Source of the DNA: Streptacidiphilus melanogenes
Lineage (GTDB): Bacteria; Actinomycetota; Actinomycetes; Streptomycetales; Streptomycetaceae
Assembly: GCF_000787835.1 (NCBI RefSeq)
Contig: NZ_BBPP01000007.1
Coordinates: forward strand, 202,090 to 266,089
DNA length: 64,000 nucleotides
Reading direction: 5' to 3'
Shown: positions 8,867 to 17,125 of the stretch, one piece after another
Layout of the letters: the number at the start of each line of letters is the position of its first letter
How positions within the stretch are numbered: position 1 is the stretch's first letter
Notes under the pieces: model-generated
The model's input: the letters and a program-made list of their open reading frames with translations, nothing else
Database searches by the model: none
What the model was told of the DNA's origin: nothing
Position numbers and translations under genes: made by a program

Positions 8867-9499
8867 TCACTCGAACGACGGTTTGATGCCGGTCCGGCTT
8901 CGCTTGATCTCGAAGAATCCATCCGTTCCGGCGACCAGTACCAGGCCGTCCCAGAGGCGTCCGGCCTCTTCGCCGCGGGGGGCTTGCTGGAGCACCGGGC
9001 CGAACAGCGTTGTGCCAGCGACGCGAAGGATGGGCGTCCCGACATCGAGGCCGACCTCGGTGAAGGCTTCGTTGTGCGAGTCCTTGATGAGCTGGTCGAA
9101 CTCGGTGCTGGCGGCGGCTGAGGCGAGGGACGCGGGCAGGCTCGTCTCGGCAAGTGCCTCGGTGATGACGGTGGGGTCCTCACGGCGCCGCTGGTTGTGA
9201 AGGCGCGTGCCGATGGCCGTGTAGAGCGGGCCGAGGACACCGTGCCCGGCGTGTTCGGCGGCTGCTGCGCAGACCCGCACCGAGCCCCATGCCGTCTCCA
9301 TCAGCGCGCGGTATTCGTCACTGAGTCCCTTGCCTTCGCGTTGTTCGAGGTTGAGGTAGGCCAGCGACATGATGCGCCAGTCCGGGCGCACGGGGCGGAC
9401 CTTCTCGACTTCCAGGAGCCAGCGCGAGGTGACCCAGGCCCACGGGCAGAGCGGGTCGAACCAGAAGGGCACCTCGGTGAGCTGTTGTTCCTTGACCAT
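8867..9499 (-). CDS. DsbA-family oxidoreductase, mycothiol-dependent nitroreductase-like
   Basis: The start at 9499 is preceded by AAAGGACGG and gives 210 residues. WFDPLCPWAW near the N-terminus places Cys18 in a CPWA active site with only one cysteine, and ends in the thioredoxin cis-Pro region near GTPILRV. This pattern matches actinobacterial DsbA-type proteins related to the mycothiol-dependent reductase Rv2466c, which use mycothiol to reduce substrates. It is the last gene of the long minus-strand run, 52 bp after the exonuclease-like gene. Whether it belongs to the pathway or is a passenger is unknown. Confidence 0.75.
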   Translation of the reverse strand: MVKEQQLTEVPFWFDPLCPWAWVTSRWLLEVEKVRPVRPDWRIMSLAYLNLEQREGKGLSDEYRALMETAWGSVRVCAAAAEHAGHGVLGPLYTAIGTRLHNQRRREDPTVITEALAETSLPASLASAAASTEFDQLIKDSHNEAFTEVGLDVGTPILRVAGTTLFGPVLQQAPRGEEAGRLWDGLVLVAGTDGFFEIKRSRTGIKPSFE

Positions 9500-9551
9500 G
9501 AGCCGTGCACCGTCCTTTCGAGCGGTCGTGCGGATGCCGGGCGGGATGCCG

Positions 9552-10214
9552 TCACACGTCAAATAGCCCCGCTTGGAGCGGCTGGTTGGCCTTGGCCGTG
9601 CGGCCCGCGGTTCTGACGAGCGCCGCGAGGTCGCCGAGCTGCCAGTCATCGTCGGCGGCGCGGACGAGCCGCTGGAAGAGCTGGGCGGTGACGTCGACGT
9701 CGGCGTAAGCCCGGTGCCGGTCGCGCGGTTGCGGGATGCCGAAGTGCGCCAGCAGCGTGTCGAGCTTGTAGTTCGGCAGCCCGGGGATCAGGTGCTTGGC
9801 CAGCGGGATCGTGTCGAGGAAGTCGATTCGGGCAAGCCTTGGGCAGTGCTCCGCCTGGTTGTGGATGATGCCCGCCTCGGTGGCCGCGTGCTGGGCCACC
9901 AGCAGGTATGGGCTGCCGGCGATGAGCCGCCGGTCCAGTGCCCCCAGTGCGTCGGTCGGCGTGGGGGCCTGCTGGAGCTGTGCGGCGGTCAGGCCGGTCT
10001 GGGCGGTGTCGGCCGGTGTCACCGGGGCGAACGCGGGCGGCCGGATCAGACTTGTGCTGCGGCCGGTCTCCTTCCACACGCCGTCTTCGCAGCGTAGCGC
10101 GAGCGCCGCGACCTCGATGGGCTGCGCCGGGTAGCCGGTGGGGGTCGTCGTCTCGAAGTCGATGACCACGTAGGTCGTCGCCCGGAAGGCGGGATCGGCC
10201 GTCAAGCCGCCCAT
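9552..10214 (-). CDS. DnaQ-like 3'-5' exonuclease
   Basis: The product has 220 residues. The N-terminal strand YVVIDFETT supplies the first DEDD pair (Asp19, Glu21). The C-terminal motif HRAYADVDV (His167, Asp172) is the DEDDh exonuclease III signature. The middle acidic position is less clear (QHAATEAG). Such proteins trim DNA or RNA 3' ends. Here it sits at the downstream end of the nucleotide gene cluster, separated by 98 bp from the PurC-like gene, so it may be independent of it. On a mobile element it could serve DNA processing. Confidence 0.8.
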   Translation of the reverse strand: MGGLTADPAFRATTYVVIDFETTTPTGYPAQPIEVAALALRCEDGVWKETGRSTSLIRPPAFAPVTPADTAQTGLTAAQLQQAPTPTDALGALDRRLIAGSPYLLVAQHAATEAGIIHNQAEHCPRLARIDFLDTIPLAKHLIPGLPNYKLDTLLAHFGIPQPRDRHRAYADVDVTAQLFQRLVRAADDDWQLGDLAALVRTAGRTAKANQPLQAGLFDV

Positions 10215-10311
10215 CGGTTCACCGTCCTCGCAGAGTCCATCGCGCCGCAGCCACCGGCCGGGGAGCTCGTTGTGAAGAGCATGCCTTGCTGACGGCCGCC
10301 CCGATGGCCGG

Positions 10312-11277
10312 TCATCGGCAGATCACACTGGCGACAGTACGAGTGGCGGCCGTCAGAGGCGGGGCGTCCCAGTGACGCTCGCCCGTCCAGGTCTCGCTCA
10401 GGGACCGGTACAGGTCCGTCATCACTGGCAGGAAGTCGGACGGGAGCGAGGCTGGCTCGGGCCAGCGGTCCCTGGGCACGCCGTCGGCGATTAGCTGACC
10501 GGTCGGGATCTCGTGGCCGGACCGGACGTACCAGTCCCGCAGGACCTGCTTGCCGCAGTGGACGCCGTTCAGCATCAGGCGGCTCTCGTCCGGTGTGCCG
10601 GGGCTGTCGGCGACCAATAGCTGCTGACTGCCCGTCATCAGGCACTCGACTTTGCCGTCGCAGTGGCTCAGGCCGACCTTGGACGCGTGCCCAGTCAGCA
10701 GTTCGTTGACCTTGAAGGTGGTGTCGCGGAGCACCTGGAACTGCTCGTCGTCCAGTCCCGCGAGCTGCTGAGCCTCCTGGGGGGTGATGAAGCGGTTGAC
10801 GACTTCTCGTGTTGTCGCGTACTCGATGAGCGGCCGCTTCAGCATTTCTCCGACCGGCGGGACGGTGTCGAGCCCGATCTCGGCCGGGGTCAGTTCGCCC
10901 GCAGCCAGGCGCCGGTGAATGGAGCTGCCCGGGGGGAGTTCGTTGCGGAAGAGGACCTGGAGAGGGAGGAGGTAGTTGCCGCGGACCGGAGCACCTGGCG
11001 GGGTTGCCGGGTCGGGGAGACGGGCGAGGGTGAACTCGATCTGGTTCGGGGCGATGAACCTGCGGAAGTGTGTCCGGATGCCAGCCTCCTCCAGCATGGT
11101 GAAGTTGAAGACGGCCATGCGACACACCGCTTCGCCCTTGCCGGGGATCGTGTCCGGCATACGACCGTAGTGAAAGACGGTGAAGTGGTCGGTGTAGTCG
11201 AAGATGCCGACGCCTTCGCGGGTCACGGTCGGCGGGTCGACGACGTGCAGGGTCTTGGTCGAGTTGAGGACGGGCAT
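10312..11277 (-). CDS. PurC (SAICAR synthase) homologue, probably repurposed
   Basis: This 321-residue protein aligns by eye with PurC along its length: the N-terminal strand pair (GVGIFDYTDHFTVF), IPGKGEAVCRM, a following FTMLEEAGIRT matching the PurC helix, LPLQVLFRNELPPGSS matching VPVEVVVRN..GS, and DSPGTPDESRLM matching DEFSPDGSRLW. PurC joins aspartate to the carboxylate of CAIR with ATP. It is longer and more divergent than housekeeping PurC and sits with queD, queE, folE and a phosphoribosyltransferase. It could therefore ligate an amino acid to another heteroaromatic carboxylate nucleotide, CDG ribotide being the obvious candidate. That substrate is inference. PurC homologues are known in C-nucleoside antibiotic pathways such as formycin and pyrazofurin. 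Confidence 0.8.
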   Translation of the reverse strand: MPVLNSTKTLHVVDPPTVTREGVGIFDYTDHFTVFHYGRMPDTIPGKGEAVCRMAVFNFTMLEEAGIRTHFRRFIAPNQIEFTLARLPDPATPPGAPVRGNYLLPLQVLFRNELPPGSSIHRRLAAGELTPAEIGLDTVPPVGEMLKRPLIEYATTREVVNRFITPQEAQQLAGLDDEQFQVLRDTTFKVNELLTGHASKVGLSHCDGKVECLMTGSQQLLVADSPGTPDESRLMLNGVHCGKQVLRDWYVRSGHEIPTGQLIADGVPRDRWPEPASLPSDFLPVMTDLYRSLSETWTGERHWDAPPLTAATRTVASVICR

Positions 11278-11329
11278 CTTGCTCCTTCGGCCGGCCGGGC
11301 AGGGATGACTATGGATGGGGACGTCAGGG

Positions 11330-12064
11330 CTACGGGTGGCTGCGTCGGGCCGGGTCGGGCTCCGCGCGGCTCTGCGTGTGCGCCACGGTGAACACGGCGG
11401 CCTCCGTCCCCGCCGCCTGGTCCGCGGTGGGAGTCAGGTGGCCGCCGATCACGGTCAACACCCGTATCCCGGCAGCACGGGCGGAGGTGATGCCGTCGGG
11501 AGCATCGTCGACCGCAAGACAGCGCCCCGGTGCGACGCCCAATCGGTGGGCGGCGACGAGGAACAGTTCAGGATCGGGCTTTCCGCGCGTGACGTCCTCG
11601 CGCGTGACGATCGCCGCGAAGGCGTCCCGCAAGTCCAACGCGTCGAGTCCCGGGTCGACGAGCAGCCGGCTGGCCCCCGACGCCACGGCGCAGGGCAACC
11701 CCGCACGGCGAGCCTGCCGCAGGAGTTCCGCAACGCAGGGGATTGGTGTGATCGTGTGCATCGCGGCCAGCAGATGGGCGCGGCTGTGCTGGACGATCTC
11801 CGCGTGGGGCAGCTCGCGTCCGCCGGGCAGCACGGCCAGGAGATCGTGGATGGACAGGCCAACATGGTCGCCGTACCAGTCGTGGTCCAGGACGACGCCG
11901 TACTGCTGCAGGGCCGCGCGTAGCGCGCACTCGTGTCCGAGCCTGGTGTCGGCGAGGGTTCCGTCGAAGTCGAGGAGCAGGGCCCCGACTTCCACGTTGA
12001 GCTCGGGCACGCAGGCCGCTGTCGGCCCGCCCGAGCAGACTGGCGGCTGGGCGGACGGGCTCAT
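11330..12064 (-). CDS. HAD-superfamily phosphatase
   Basis: I chose the ATG at 12064, which overlaps the stop of the upstream kinase-like gene by 4 nt (ATGA), giving 244 residues. Motif I is LLLDFDGTLADT near residue 31, motif II the Ser of AVASGAS, motif III the Lys in RGKPDPELF, and motif IV AVDDAPDG, so all four HAD elements are present. The cap resembles the beta-phosphoglucomutase/phosphatase type. In the cluster it could remove a phosphate from a modified nucleotide. Its substrate is not visible from sequence. Confidence 0.85.
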   Translation of the reverse strand: MSPSAQPPVCSGGPTAACVPELNVEVGALLLDFDGTLADTRLGHECALRAALQQYGVVLDHDWYGDHVGLSIHDLLAVLPGGRELPHAEIVQHSRAHLLAAMHTITPIPCVAELLRQARRAGLPCAVASGASRLLVDPGLDALDLRDAFAAIVTREDVTRGKPDPELFLVAAHRLGVAPGRCLAVDDAPDGITSARAAGIRVLTVIGGHLTPTADQAAGTEAAVFTVAHTQSRAEPDPARRSHP

Positions 12065-12828
12065 GCTGCCGCCGCGGTCATCCGGCGGCCACAGCACATG
12101 CAGGCCGCATCCGGGCCCTGCCACGGCTCCATCAGGCAGCCCAGGTCGTCACCCGCGCTCAGGATCCAGGCTCGGATCTGCGCGGCCGCCTCGTGCTCGT
12201 CGACATGGCGCCGGTCCACGACGCAGTAGCGGACCGGATCGGTGGCGGCGAGTCGCTCGAAGAGCGCGCAGGCCTCGCGCATGAAGTCGGCCTGCTCGGC
12301 GGTGAAGACGCACCGGTCGCGACGCTGTGCGCGCTCCAGGGCCTTCGAGGCGTCGTCGGTGACGAGGATCGTCAGGTCCGGCAGCGGCCGGTAGGAGGAC
12401 GCGAGATCCAGCAGCGCGGTCGCTGTCTGGAGGGCGGCGTCCGGGTCGTCGGGGTGGAGCAGCAGCGCCTGGCACACGGCGGTGGTGTCCACACTGCGGC
12501 CTTCGACGACCGTGCGGCCGCCGGCCAGGTCGTGCAGCACGGTGTCCAGGTCGTGCCGTTTGATGGCCATGAGGATCAGCGCCTCGGCCATCGGCGTACC
12601 GCCGCGCAGGAACGGATCCCCGGCGCTGGCCTCGCGGAGCGCGCGGAGCAGGTCCTCGCCCAGACCCGGGCGCCCGCTGGCCCGCTGGGAGAACTCGTCC
12701 AGCATCAGCGGCTTGGCTTCGAGGGATTCGACGGCGCGGTTGGTGAGGTAGGTCTTGCCGACTCCGTTGAGCCCCTCGGCGGAGATCAACGCGCCCCGGG
12801 GGCAGCGGTACTCCGGTGTGGTCGTCAT
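12061..12828 (-). CDS. Thymidylate-kinase-like P-loop protein (copy 2)
   Basis: The protein has 255 residues from the ATG at 12828. The P-loop GLNGVGKT (residues 19-26) follows a strand ALISAE, as in dTMP kinase (E-G-x-G-x-GKT). The region VVEGRSVDTTAVCQ occupies the position of the dTMP kinase DR(Y/F) motif but has R-S-V-D instead, which argues for another substrate. The C-terminus ends in a short Cys-rich tail (CMCCGRR). A second, related protein is encoded at 15035-15757 in the same operon. The gene begins 73 bp after the aminotransferase. Likely a nucleotide or small-molecule kinase; the acceptor is unknown. Confidence 0.7.
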   Translation of the reverse strand: MTTTPEYRCPRGALISAEGLNGVGKTYLTNRAVESLEAKPLMLDEFSQRASGRPGLGEDLLRALREASAGDPFLRGGTPMAEALILMAIKRHDLDTVLHDLAGGRTVVEGRSVDTTAVCQALLLHPDDPDAALQTATALLDLASSYRPLPDLTILVTDDASKALERAQRRDRCVFTAEQADFMREACALFERLAATDPVRYCVVDRRHVDEHEAAAQIRAWILSAGDDLGCLMEPWQGPDAACMCCGRRMTAAAA

Positions 12829-12901
12829 GCTGCGGTCTCCGTTCGGGGGCGGCGGGCAGCCGGGGAGAGGATGCCGGCTGGGAAGGGGATCACGGTGTTG
12901 G

Positions 12902-14014
12902 TCAGCCGTGCCATGCGGTGGCCTCCCGGGTGATGACGGCGGCGTAGCGGTCGAGGACCACTTCGTCGTCTCGCTCACCGAGAACGATGGCGAGGGTGTG
13001 CTCCAGGATCTGGGCCGCGCCGCGGCACGGTGTCCGGTCGCCCCTGGCGAACATCGGCCGGGTGTCGCAGGGCACCAGGTGGAAGGTGCCGGTGGAGCTC
13101 GGCACGCCTAACTGGGAAAGGTGCTCGGCAAACGCCCGGGGCCTGGGCAGGCTGACGCTTAGCAGCGGGGCGTAGCCGTTCCACGTCTCGTCCCTCGCGG
13201 GCTGGAGGGCGATGAGACCGCGGGCGTTCTGCACCGCGCGCAGCAGGTGCGCGGTCTGGGCGCGCCGGCGCTCCAGGAGAGCCGGGTACCTGTGCAGGTT
13301 GGCGTGGGCGAGCGCGGCGAGCGGCTCCGCGAGGCGTCCATTGAGTGCGAGCCGCTCCTGAGGGCGGCTGCCCGGAGGCGGCGTCAGCCAGTGGCTCCGG
13401 AAGCCTCGGGCCTGGGCGGCGAGGCCTGAATCGTTGGTGAGGACGAAGCCACCCTCACCGCTCCAGAGGATCTTGCCGTCCTTCATGCTGAAGCACCCGG
13501 CTGCGCCGAGCGTCCCGGCGGTGACGCCGGCGCGTGAGGTCCCCGCTGCCTGGGCGGCGTCCTCGACGATGTCCAACCCTCGCCCAGTAGCGAAGGCCTG
13601 CAGCCTGGCTGGGTCGCCCATCCTGCCCCACAGGTGCACCGGCACGATGGCCTTGGTTCGGGCCGTGGTCTTCGCGGCGGCGTCGGCGTAGTCCAGGTCG
13701 AGGGTGTTGGGGTCGCTGTCGACGAACACGGGCTTGGCACCGAGCGCGACGATGGGTGCGACGGTCATGACGACGGTGAGGGCCGGGACCAGGACCTCGA
13801 CGCCGGGGCCGACCCCGACTGCGTGCAGTGCGGCGTGCAGCGCCATCGTGCCCGAAGACACGGTGACCGCGTGCCGACTGGCGAACGTCTCGACGAGTGC
13901 GTGCTCGAACCCGGTTGTGAACGCGTCCCCGGCGGGCGAAGGCATGCCGGCTATGGCGGCCAGCATGCCCTCGCCGAGACCTTCCGTTGCGGGGAGCGGC
14001 AGGAGGCCGGTCAC
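12902..14014 (-). CDS. DegT/DnrJ/EryC1-type PLP-dependent aminotransferase-like protein
   Basis: A GTG start at 14014 overlaps the upstream radical SAM stop (GTGA) and gives 370 residues. The large PLP domain shows SSGTMALHAALHAVGVGPG, then VFVDSDPNTLDLD, DIVEDAAQAAG (the Asp that contacts the PLP nitrogen) and FSMKDGK before SGEGGF, where the Lys is the probable Schiff-base residue. These are the landmarks of the sugar aminotransferase (DegT) family, which aminates keto sugars or cyclitols. In this operon it could make the amine that is attached to the nucleotide, or act on the sugar part. It is translationally coupled to the radical SAM gene. Confidence 0.85.
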   Translation of the reverse strand: MTGLLPLPATEGLGEGMLAAIAGMPSPAGDAFTTGFEHALVETFASRHAVTVSSGTMALHAALHAVGVGPGVEVLVPALTVVMTVAPIVALGAKPVFVDSDPNTLDLDYADAAAKTTARTKAIVPVHLWGRMGDPARLQAFATGRGLDIVEDAAQAAGTSRAGVTAGTLGAAGCFSMKDGKILWSGEGGFVLTNDSGLAAQARGFRSHWLTPPPGSRPQERLALNGRLAEPLAALAHANLHRYPALLERRRAQTAHLLRAVQNARGLIALQPARDETWNGYAPLLSVSLPRPRAFAEHLSQLGVPSSTGTFHLVPCDTRPMFARGDRTPCRGAAQILEHTLAIVLGERDDEVVLDRYAAVITREATAWHG

Positions 14015-15045
14015 CGCGACTCCCAGGAGAGGAGGCGGGGCATATCGAGCACGAGCGGGCTCATGTTGACGCAGTCCCGGGAGAAGTGGGAGCAGTCCGT
14101 GCACGCCGGCCGGTCGGCGAACAAGGTCCGCGCATCGGCGCCCACGATCGTGCGCTGCTGGGAGGGGACGGTGGCGGCAATCCGCCGGTCGGACGGGCAG
14201 TCCCACAGCGAGCCGTCGGGTTGGATGAAGAACAACTGGGCCCCGCCGAAGCAGTCGGTGACGCGGCCGCTGTCCTGGGTGGCGATCGAGGCGACGAACT
14301 GCCGCATGTAGGCGGGGTCTGGGATTGTGAGCCCGCCGGGGTCCGCCTGGAGTTCGCGCAGCTGCCCTTCGACCGCGGGGACGTCAGCGGCGGTATGGCA
14401 GCGCTCAGCGAACAGCTTGTGGTCAGGGGTGAGGGAGATGGGCTGTGGGACGTAGTAGTCGACGCCGATCTCCGAGGCGAGCCGGGCGACGTCGGTGATC
14501 TCCTGGGGACGGTCGCGGATGACCACGGTGTAGATGCCGACCCTTGGCCCAGGCCCGGAACCTCGCTCGCCGAGTAGCGTGCGAATGCCTGCCAGGACCT
14601 CCCTGTGGCCAATCCCGGTTCGGGTGGGTCGCAGTCGGTCGTTGGTGACCGCGTCCGCGCTGTCGAGGGAAACTGAGACCCCGTCAACGCCGAGCTTGAC
14701 GATTTGCCGGGCGATGCCGGGCCGGTTGAGCGGCACTCCGTTGGTCGCGACGACGACCTGGCATCCGGCCTGCTTGATTGTCTTGATCAGGCTGAGGGTG
14801 GGCAGCCAGTCCAGCGGCTCGCCGCCGGCGATGACGACCCGCTCGACCGGCGAGTCGGTCAGGGTCTGCGCGAACGCCTCCATGTCGGTGCGGTCGAGGT
14901 CGCGAACGGGGATGTGGGACAGCAGGCCCAGGCCTTCGGGCAGGACCCTCTTGTGCTCCTCCAGCTCACCGAAGTAGCAGTGCGGGCACCTGAAGTTCGC
15001 ACAGGGCGAGCGGAGGGCCCAGAGCAGGGTGACGTCACGAGGCAC
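14011..15045 (-). CDS. Radical SAM protein with SPASM-like C-terminal cysteines and unusual CX4CX2C motif
   Basis: The GTG at 15045 follows GGGAGG at ideal distance and gives 344 residues; an upstream ATG at 15075 is possible but lacks this site. The iron-sulfur motif is SPCANFRCPHC (Cys15, Cys20, Cys23), that is CX4CX2C rather than the usual CX3CX2C. The SAM-binding GGEP motif (VIAGGEPLDW) and a later strand (GVSVSLDS) are intact. Near the C-terminus DCFGG, DCPSDRR and ACTDCSHFSRDC form a SPASM-like auxiliary cluster site. It overlaps the upstream kinase stop by 11 nt and is coupled to the aminotransferase. The reaction is unknown; a carbon-centred step on a sugar, amino acid or peptide is likely. 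Confidence 0.85.
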   Translation of the reverse strand: MPRDVTLLWALRSPCANFRCPHCYFGELEEHKRVLPEGLGLLSHIPVRDLDRTDMEAFAQTLTDSPVERVVIAGGEPLDWLPTLSLIKTIKQAGCQVVVATNGVPLNRPGIARQIVKLGVDGVSVSLDSADAVTNDRLRPTRTGIGHREVLAGIRTLLGERGSGPGPRVGIYTVVIRDRPQEITDVARLASEIGVDYYVPQPISLTPDHKLFAERCHTAADVPAVEGQLRELQADPGGLTIPDPAYMRQFVASIATQDSGRVTDCFGGAQLFFIQPDGSLWDCPSDRRIAATVPSQQRTIVGADARTLFADRPACTDCSHFSRDCVNMSPLVLDMPRLLSWESR

Positions 15046-15757
15046 GGAGAGCCTCCCGATGGTCCACGAGAGCACGGACGGCTGTCTCGACCGCCTTGCC
15101 TGTCTCCTCCGGGCCGTATCCGGTCACGTCGATGACGGTGAACCGGTCCGGCTCGGCGGCGGCGAGCTCCCGGTACAGCTGGTCGGTGCGCTCGATCACC
15201 TCCACCGCGCTCGCGGGCAGACTCCGGCCGATCCGAGCCGCGAAGCGGGCCAGGCATACATCGCGGTCGCCCGTGAGTAGCAGGGTCGCGTCCGGCATCG
15301 ACCTCCAGCGGCGGACCGTGGCCAGGATCTGGTCAGCCACCATCCGGGCGGGCGTGGCCGGGTGCTCGGCGTGCAGGATCGCCCCTTGACACACCGCCAC
15401 GCTGTCCACGCCGCGGTCCTCCAGAATCACCTCGACGCCGTCCAGCAGTTCCGGGGTGAGGTGCTCGACCTCACGGAACTTCAGCGCCAACAACGCCAGG
15501 GTTTCCACGATCGGGTGCCCGGTGCGGAGGCAGACGTCCCCACTGGAAGCGAGGGCGGCGATCACCCGGCCGGGCAGCGTGTCGGAGGCCTGGTCGGTCA
15601 GCTCGTCCAGCCGCAGGCACGGCGAGCGCAAAGCTGCGGCCGTCGCGCGCACGGAGGTGGTCTTCCCGACCCCGTTGATGCCCTCCACGCTCACCCAGAG
15701 CGGTCGGGCGTGCGCCTGGTCACCGCGGCGGGGCCCCGGCACCGTGATGGCGGTCAT
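15035..15757 (-). CDS. Thymidylate-kinase-like P-loop protein (copy 1)
   Basis: From the ATG at 15757 (GGAGGCC upstream) the product has 240 residues. The P-loop GINGVGKT (residues 26-33) follows WVSVE. The motif EDRGVDSVAVCQGAI corresponds to EGRSVDTTAVCQALL in the paralogue at 12061-12828, showing the two proteins are homologous across the catalytic region. Both lack the DRY/DRF of true dTMP kinases. The start overlaps the methyltransferase stop by 4 nt and the end overlaps the radical SAM gene. Probably phosphorylates a pathway intermediate; which one is not visible. Confidence 0.7.
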   Translation of the reverse strand: MTAITVPGPRRGDQAHARPLWVSVEGINGVGKTTSVRATAAALRSPCLRLDELTDQASDTLPGRVIAALASSGDVCLRTGHPIVETLALLALKFREVEHLTPELLDGVEVILEDRGVDSVAVCQGAILHAEHPATPARMVADQILATVRRWRSMPDATLLLTGDRDVCLARFAARIGRSLPASAVEVIERTDQLYRELAAAEPDRFTVIDVTGYGPEETGKAVETAVRALVDHREALRAS

Positions 15758-16572
15758 GCCGGCCTCCTGCACACGAACAGCAGCTCGGTTGCCCGGTTGG
15801 GGACGGCCACGGCCGACACCGTGTCCAGCAGTGCCTTCGGAACCCGGGCGGCGAGGGCGCGGTAGAAGTCGACCGCGCCGTCCCCGTACCGCTCGGCGAG
15901 TTCGGCGGCCACCCCCTCCGGCTCGGGCGGCAGCAGCCCCATCACCTCGTCCACGATCAGGCCGGCGGCCTCGACGGCTTGCACCACCTCCTCGCGAGAC
16001 CACTCGTACACGTGGACCCGGTACTGCAGCGGCCGCGGCGGCGGTCCGAACGCCTGCGGCGTGGACAGGTACAGCACGCCCCCGGGGGCGAGCGCGGCCC
16101 CCGTGGCGGCCAGGCTCCGCACTCCGAGCTCGAACGGCAGATGTTCCAGGGCCGAGGTGTAGAGCGCGACGTCGAACGCCGGGAGCTGCGGCCACGCGCC
16201 GGATACGTCGCACTCGACGAAGTCGACGGGGAACGGGGTGCCGTACTCCTGGCGCAGGTCTGCGAGCCGTGTGTGGGCCTCGGCGAGGTTGTCCGTACTG
16301 ATGTCGAGGCCGACGTAGCGGACGATCTTCGGCGCGTAGCGGTGCAGCAGCGGCAGTGCCAGCCCACGGCCGCAGCACACGTCGAGCACGTTCGCGCCGT
16401 CCGGGCACCGTTCGGCTGCGATGAGATGCTGCATCAGGTTCATCAGGCCGGACGACTTCGCCTCGCCGCGGCTGAGCGCGGCGTAGAAGTCGTCCATCTG
16501 GTTGGTGCTGTACGGGCCGATCATCGGTGTGCTCGGCCGGGTGCGGTACTGCTCATCCAGTTCAGCGCTCAT
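15754..16572 (-). CDS. Class I SAM-dependent methyltransferase
   Basis: The 272-residue protein has SAM-binding motif I VLDVCCGRG (residues 62-70), the acidic end of strand 2 in YVGLDIS, motif II VDFVECDVSG, and motif IV FDVALYTSALEHLPFE. This is a Rossmann-fold small-molecule methyltransferase rather than a DNA or rRNA type, because no NPPY-like motif is present. It overlaps the phosphoribosyltransferase end by 11 nt and the kinase start by 4 nt, so it belongs firmly to the operon. Candidate acceptors are the deazapurine, the ribose or the amine unit. Confidence 0.85.
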   Translation of the reverse strand: MSAELDEQYRTRPSTPMIGPYSTNQMDDFYAALSRGEAKSSGLMNLMQHLIAAERCPDGANVLDVCCGRGLALPLLHRYAPKIVRYVGLDISTDNLAEAHTRLADLRQEYGTPFPVDFVECDVSGAWPQLPAFDVALYTSALEHLPFELGVRSLAATGAALAPGGVLYLSTPQAFGPPPRPLQYRVHVYEWSREEVVQAVEAAGLIVDEVMGLLPPEPEGVAAELAERYGDGAVDFYRALAARVPKALLDTVSAVAVPNRATELLFVCRRPA

Positions 16573-17089
16573 GCTGTCCCTCCCAGGGGAAGACGATCCA
16601 GGTGTCCTGCAGCGATGCGATGTGGTCGATGGCGCGTGCGGGTTCGTCCTCTTGTGTCCAGTTGGCCCGGTTCACGGTGAGGACCGCGGTGCGCACTCGG
16701 GCGCCGAGATCCCGGAGCATGTCGGCGGTGTGGGCCAGCGTCTCGCCGCTGCCTGCGATGTCATCGACGAGGAGCACGTCGAGGGCGCTCAGGTCGCCGA
16801 GCGAGCCGGGGTTGCGGACGGTGGGGAGAGAGGTCTTGGGGGCCCCGATGCCGTCTTTGGTGGTGTGGGTGACCTCGATGCTCCGCACGTCGCGGATCCC
16901 GAGGCGGTGGGCGAGCCACACAGCTGGCACCATGCCGCCCCGCATGATGCCCACCACGGCCTGCGGCATCCCGCCAGCCGTCACCTGTTCGGCGAGGGCG
17001 CCCGTGGCGGCTTCGATGTCGTCCCACGTCAGGTACAGGCGGTCAGGTACGTCCGGGTCGTGCGCGGGTTTCGTCGGCGGTGTGGCCAT
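16562..17089 (-). CDS. Purine-type phosphoribosyltransferase
   Basis: The 175-residue product shows the PRPP-binding motif VLLVDDIAGSGET at residues 105-117 and the early VVGIMRGGMVPAVWLA loop of the hypoxanthine/xanthine phosphoribosyltransferase (Gpt) group. Such enzymes transfer ribose 5-phosphate from PRPP to a purine base. Standing next to folE, queE and queD, it is well placed to convert 7-carboxy-7-deazaguanine into its ribonucleotide, as phosphoribosyltransferases do in deazapurine antibiotic pathways such as tubercidin. That base specificity is inferred from context. It lies 36 bp after folE. Confidence 0.85.
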   Translation of the reverse strand: MATPPTKPAHDPDVPDRLYLTWDDIEAATGALAEQVTAGGMPQAVVGIMRGGMVPAVWLAHRLGIRDVRSIEVTHTTKDGIGAPKTSLPTVRNPGSLGDLSALDVLLVDDIAGSGETLAHTADMLRDLGARVRTAVLTVNRANWTQEDEPARAIDHIASLQDTWIVFPWEGQHER

Positions 17090-17125
17090 CTGCTGAACTC
17101 CTTGCTCGACCGCGTCGGTCGGAGA

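Noticed and set aside
10312..11277. dCTP deaminase or dUTPase-like protein
   Set aside because: A first impression given the nucleotide context, but the order of motifs (IPGKG, VLFRN..GSS, DSPGTPDESR) follows PurC along the whole protein.
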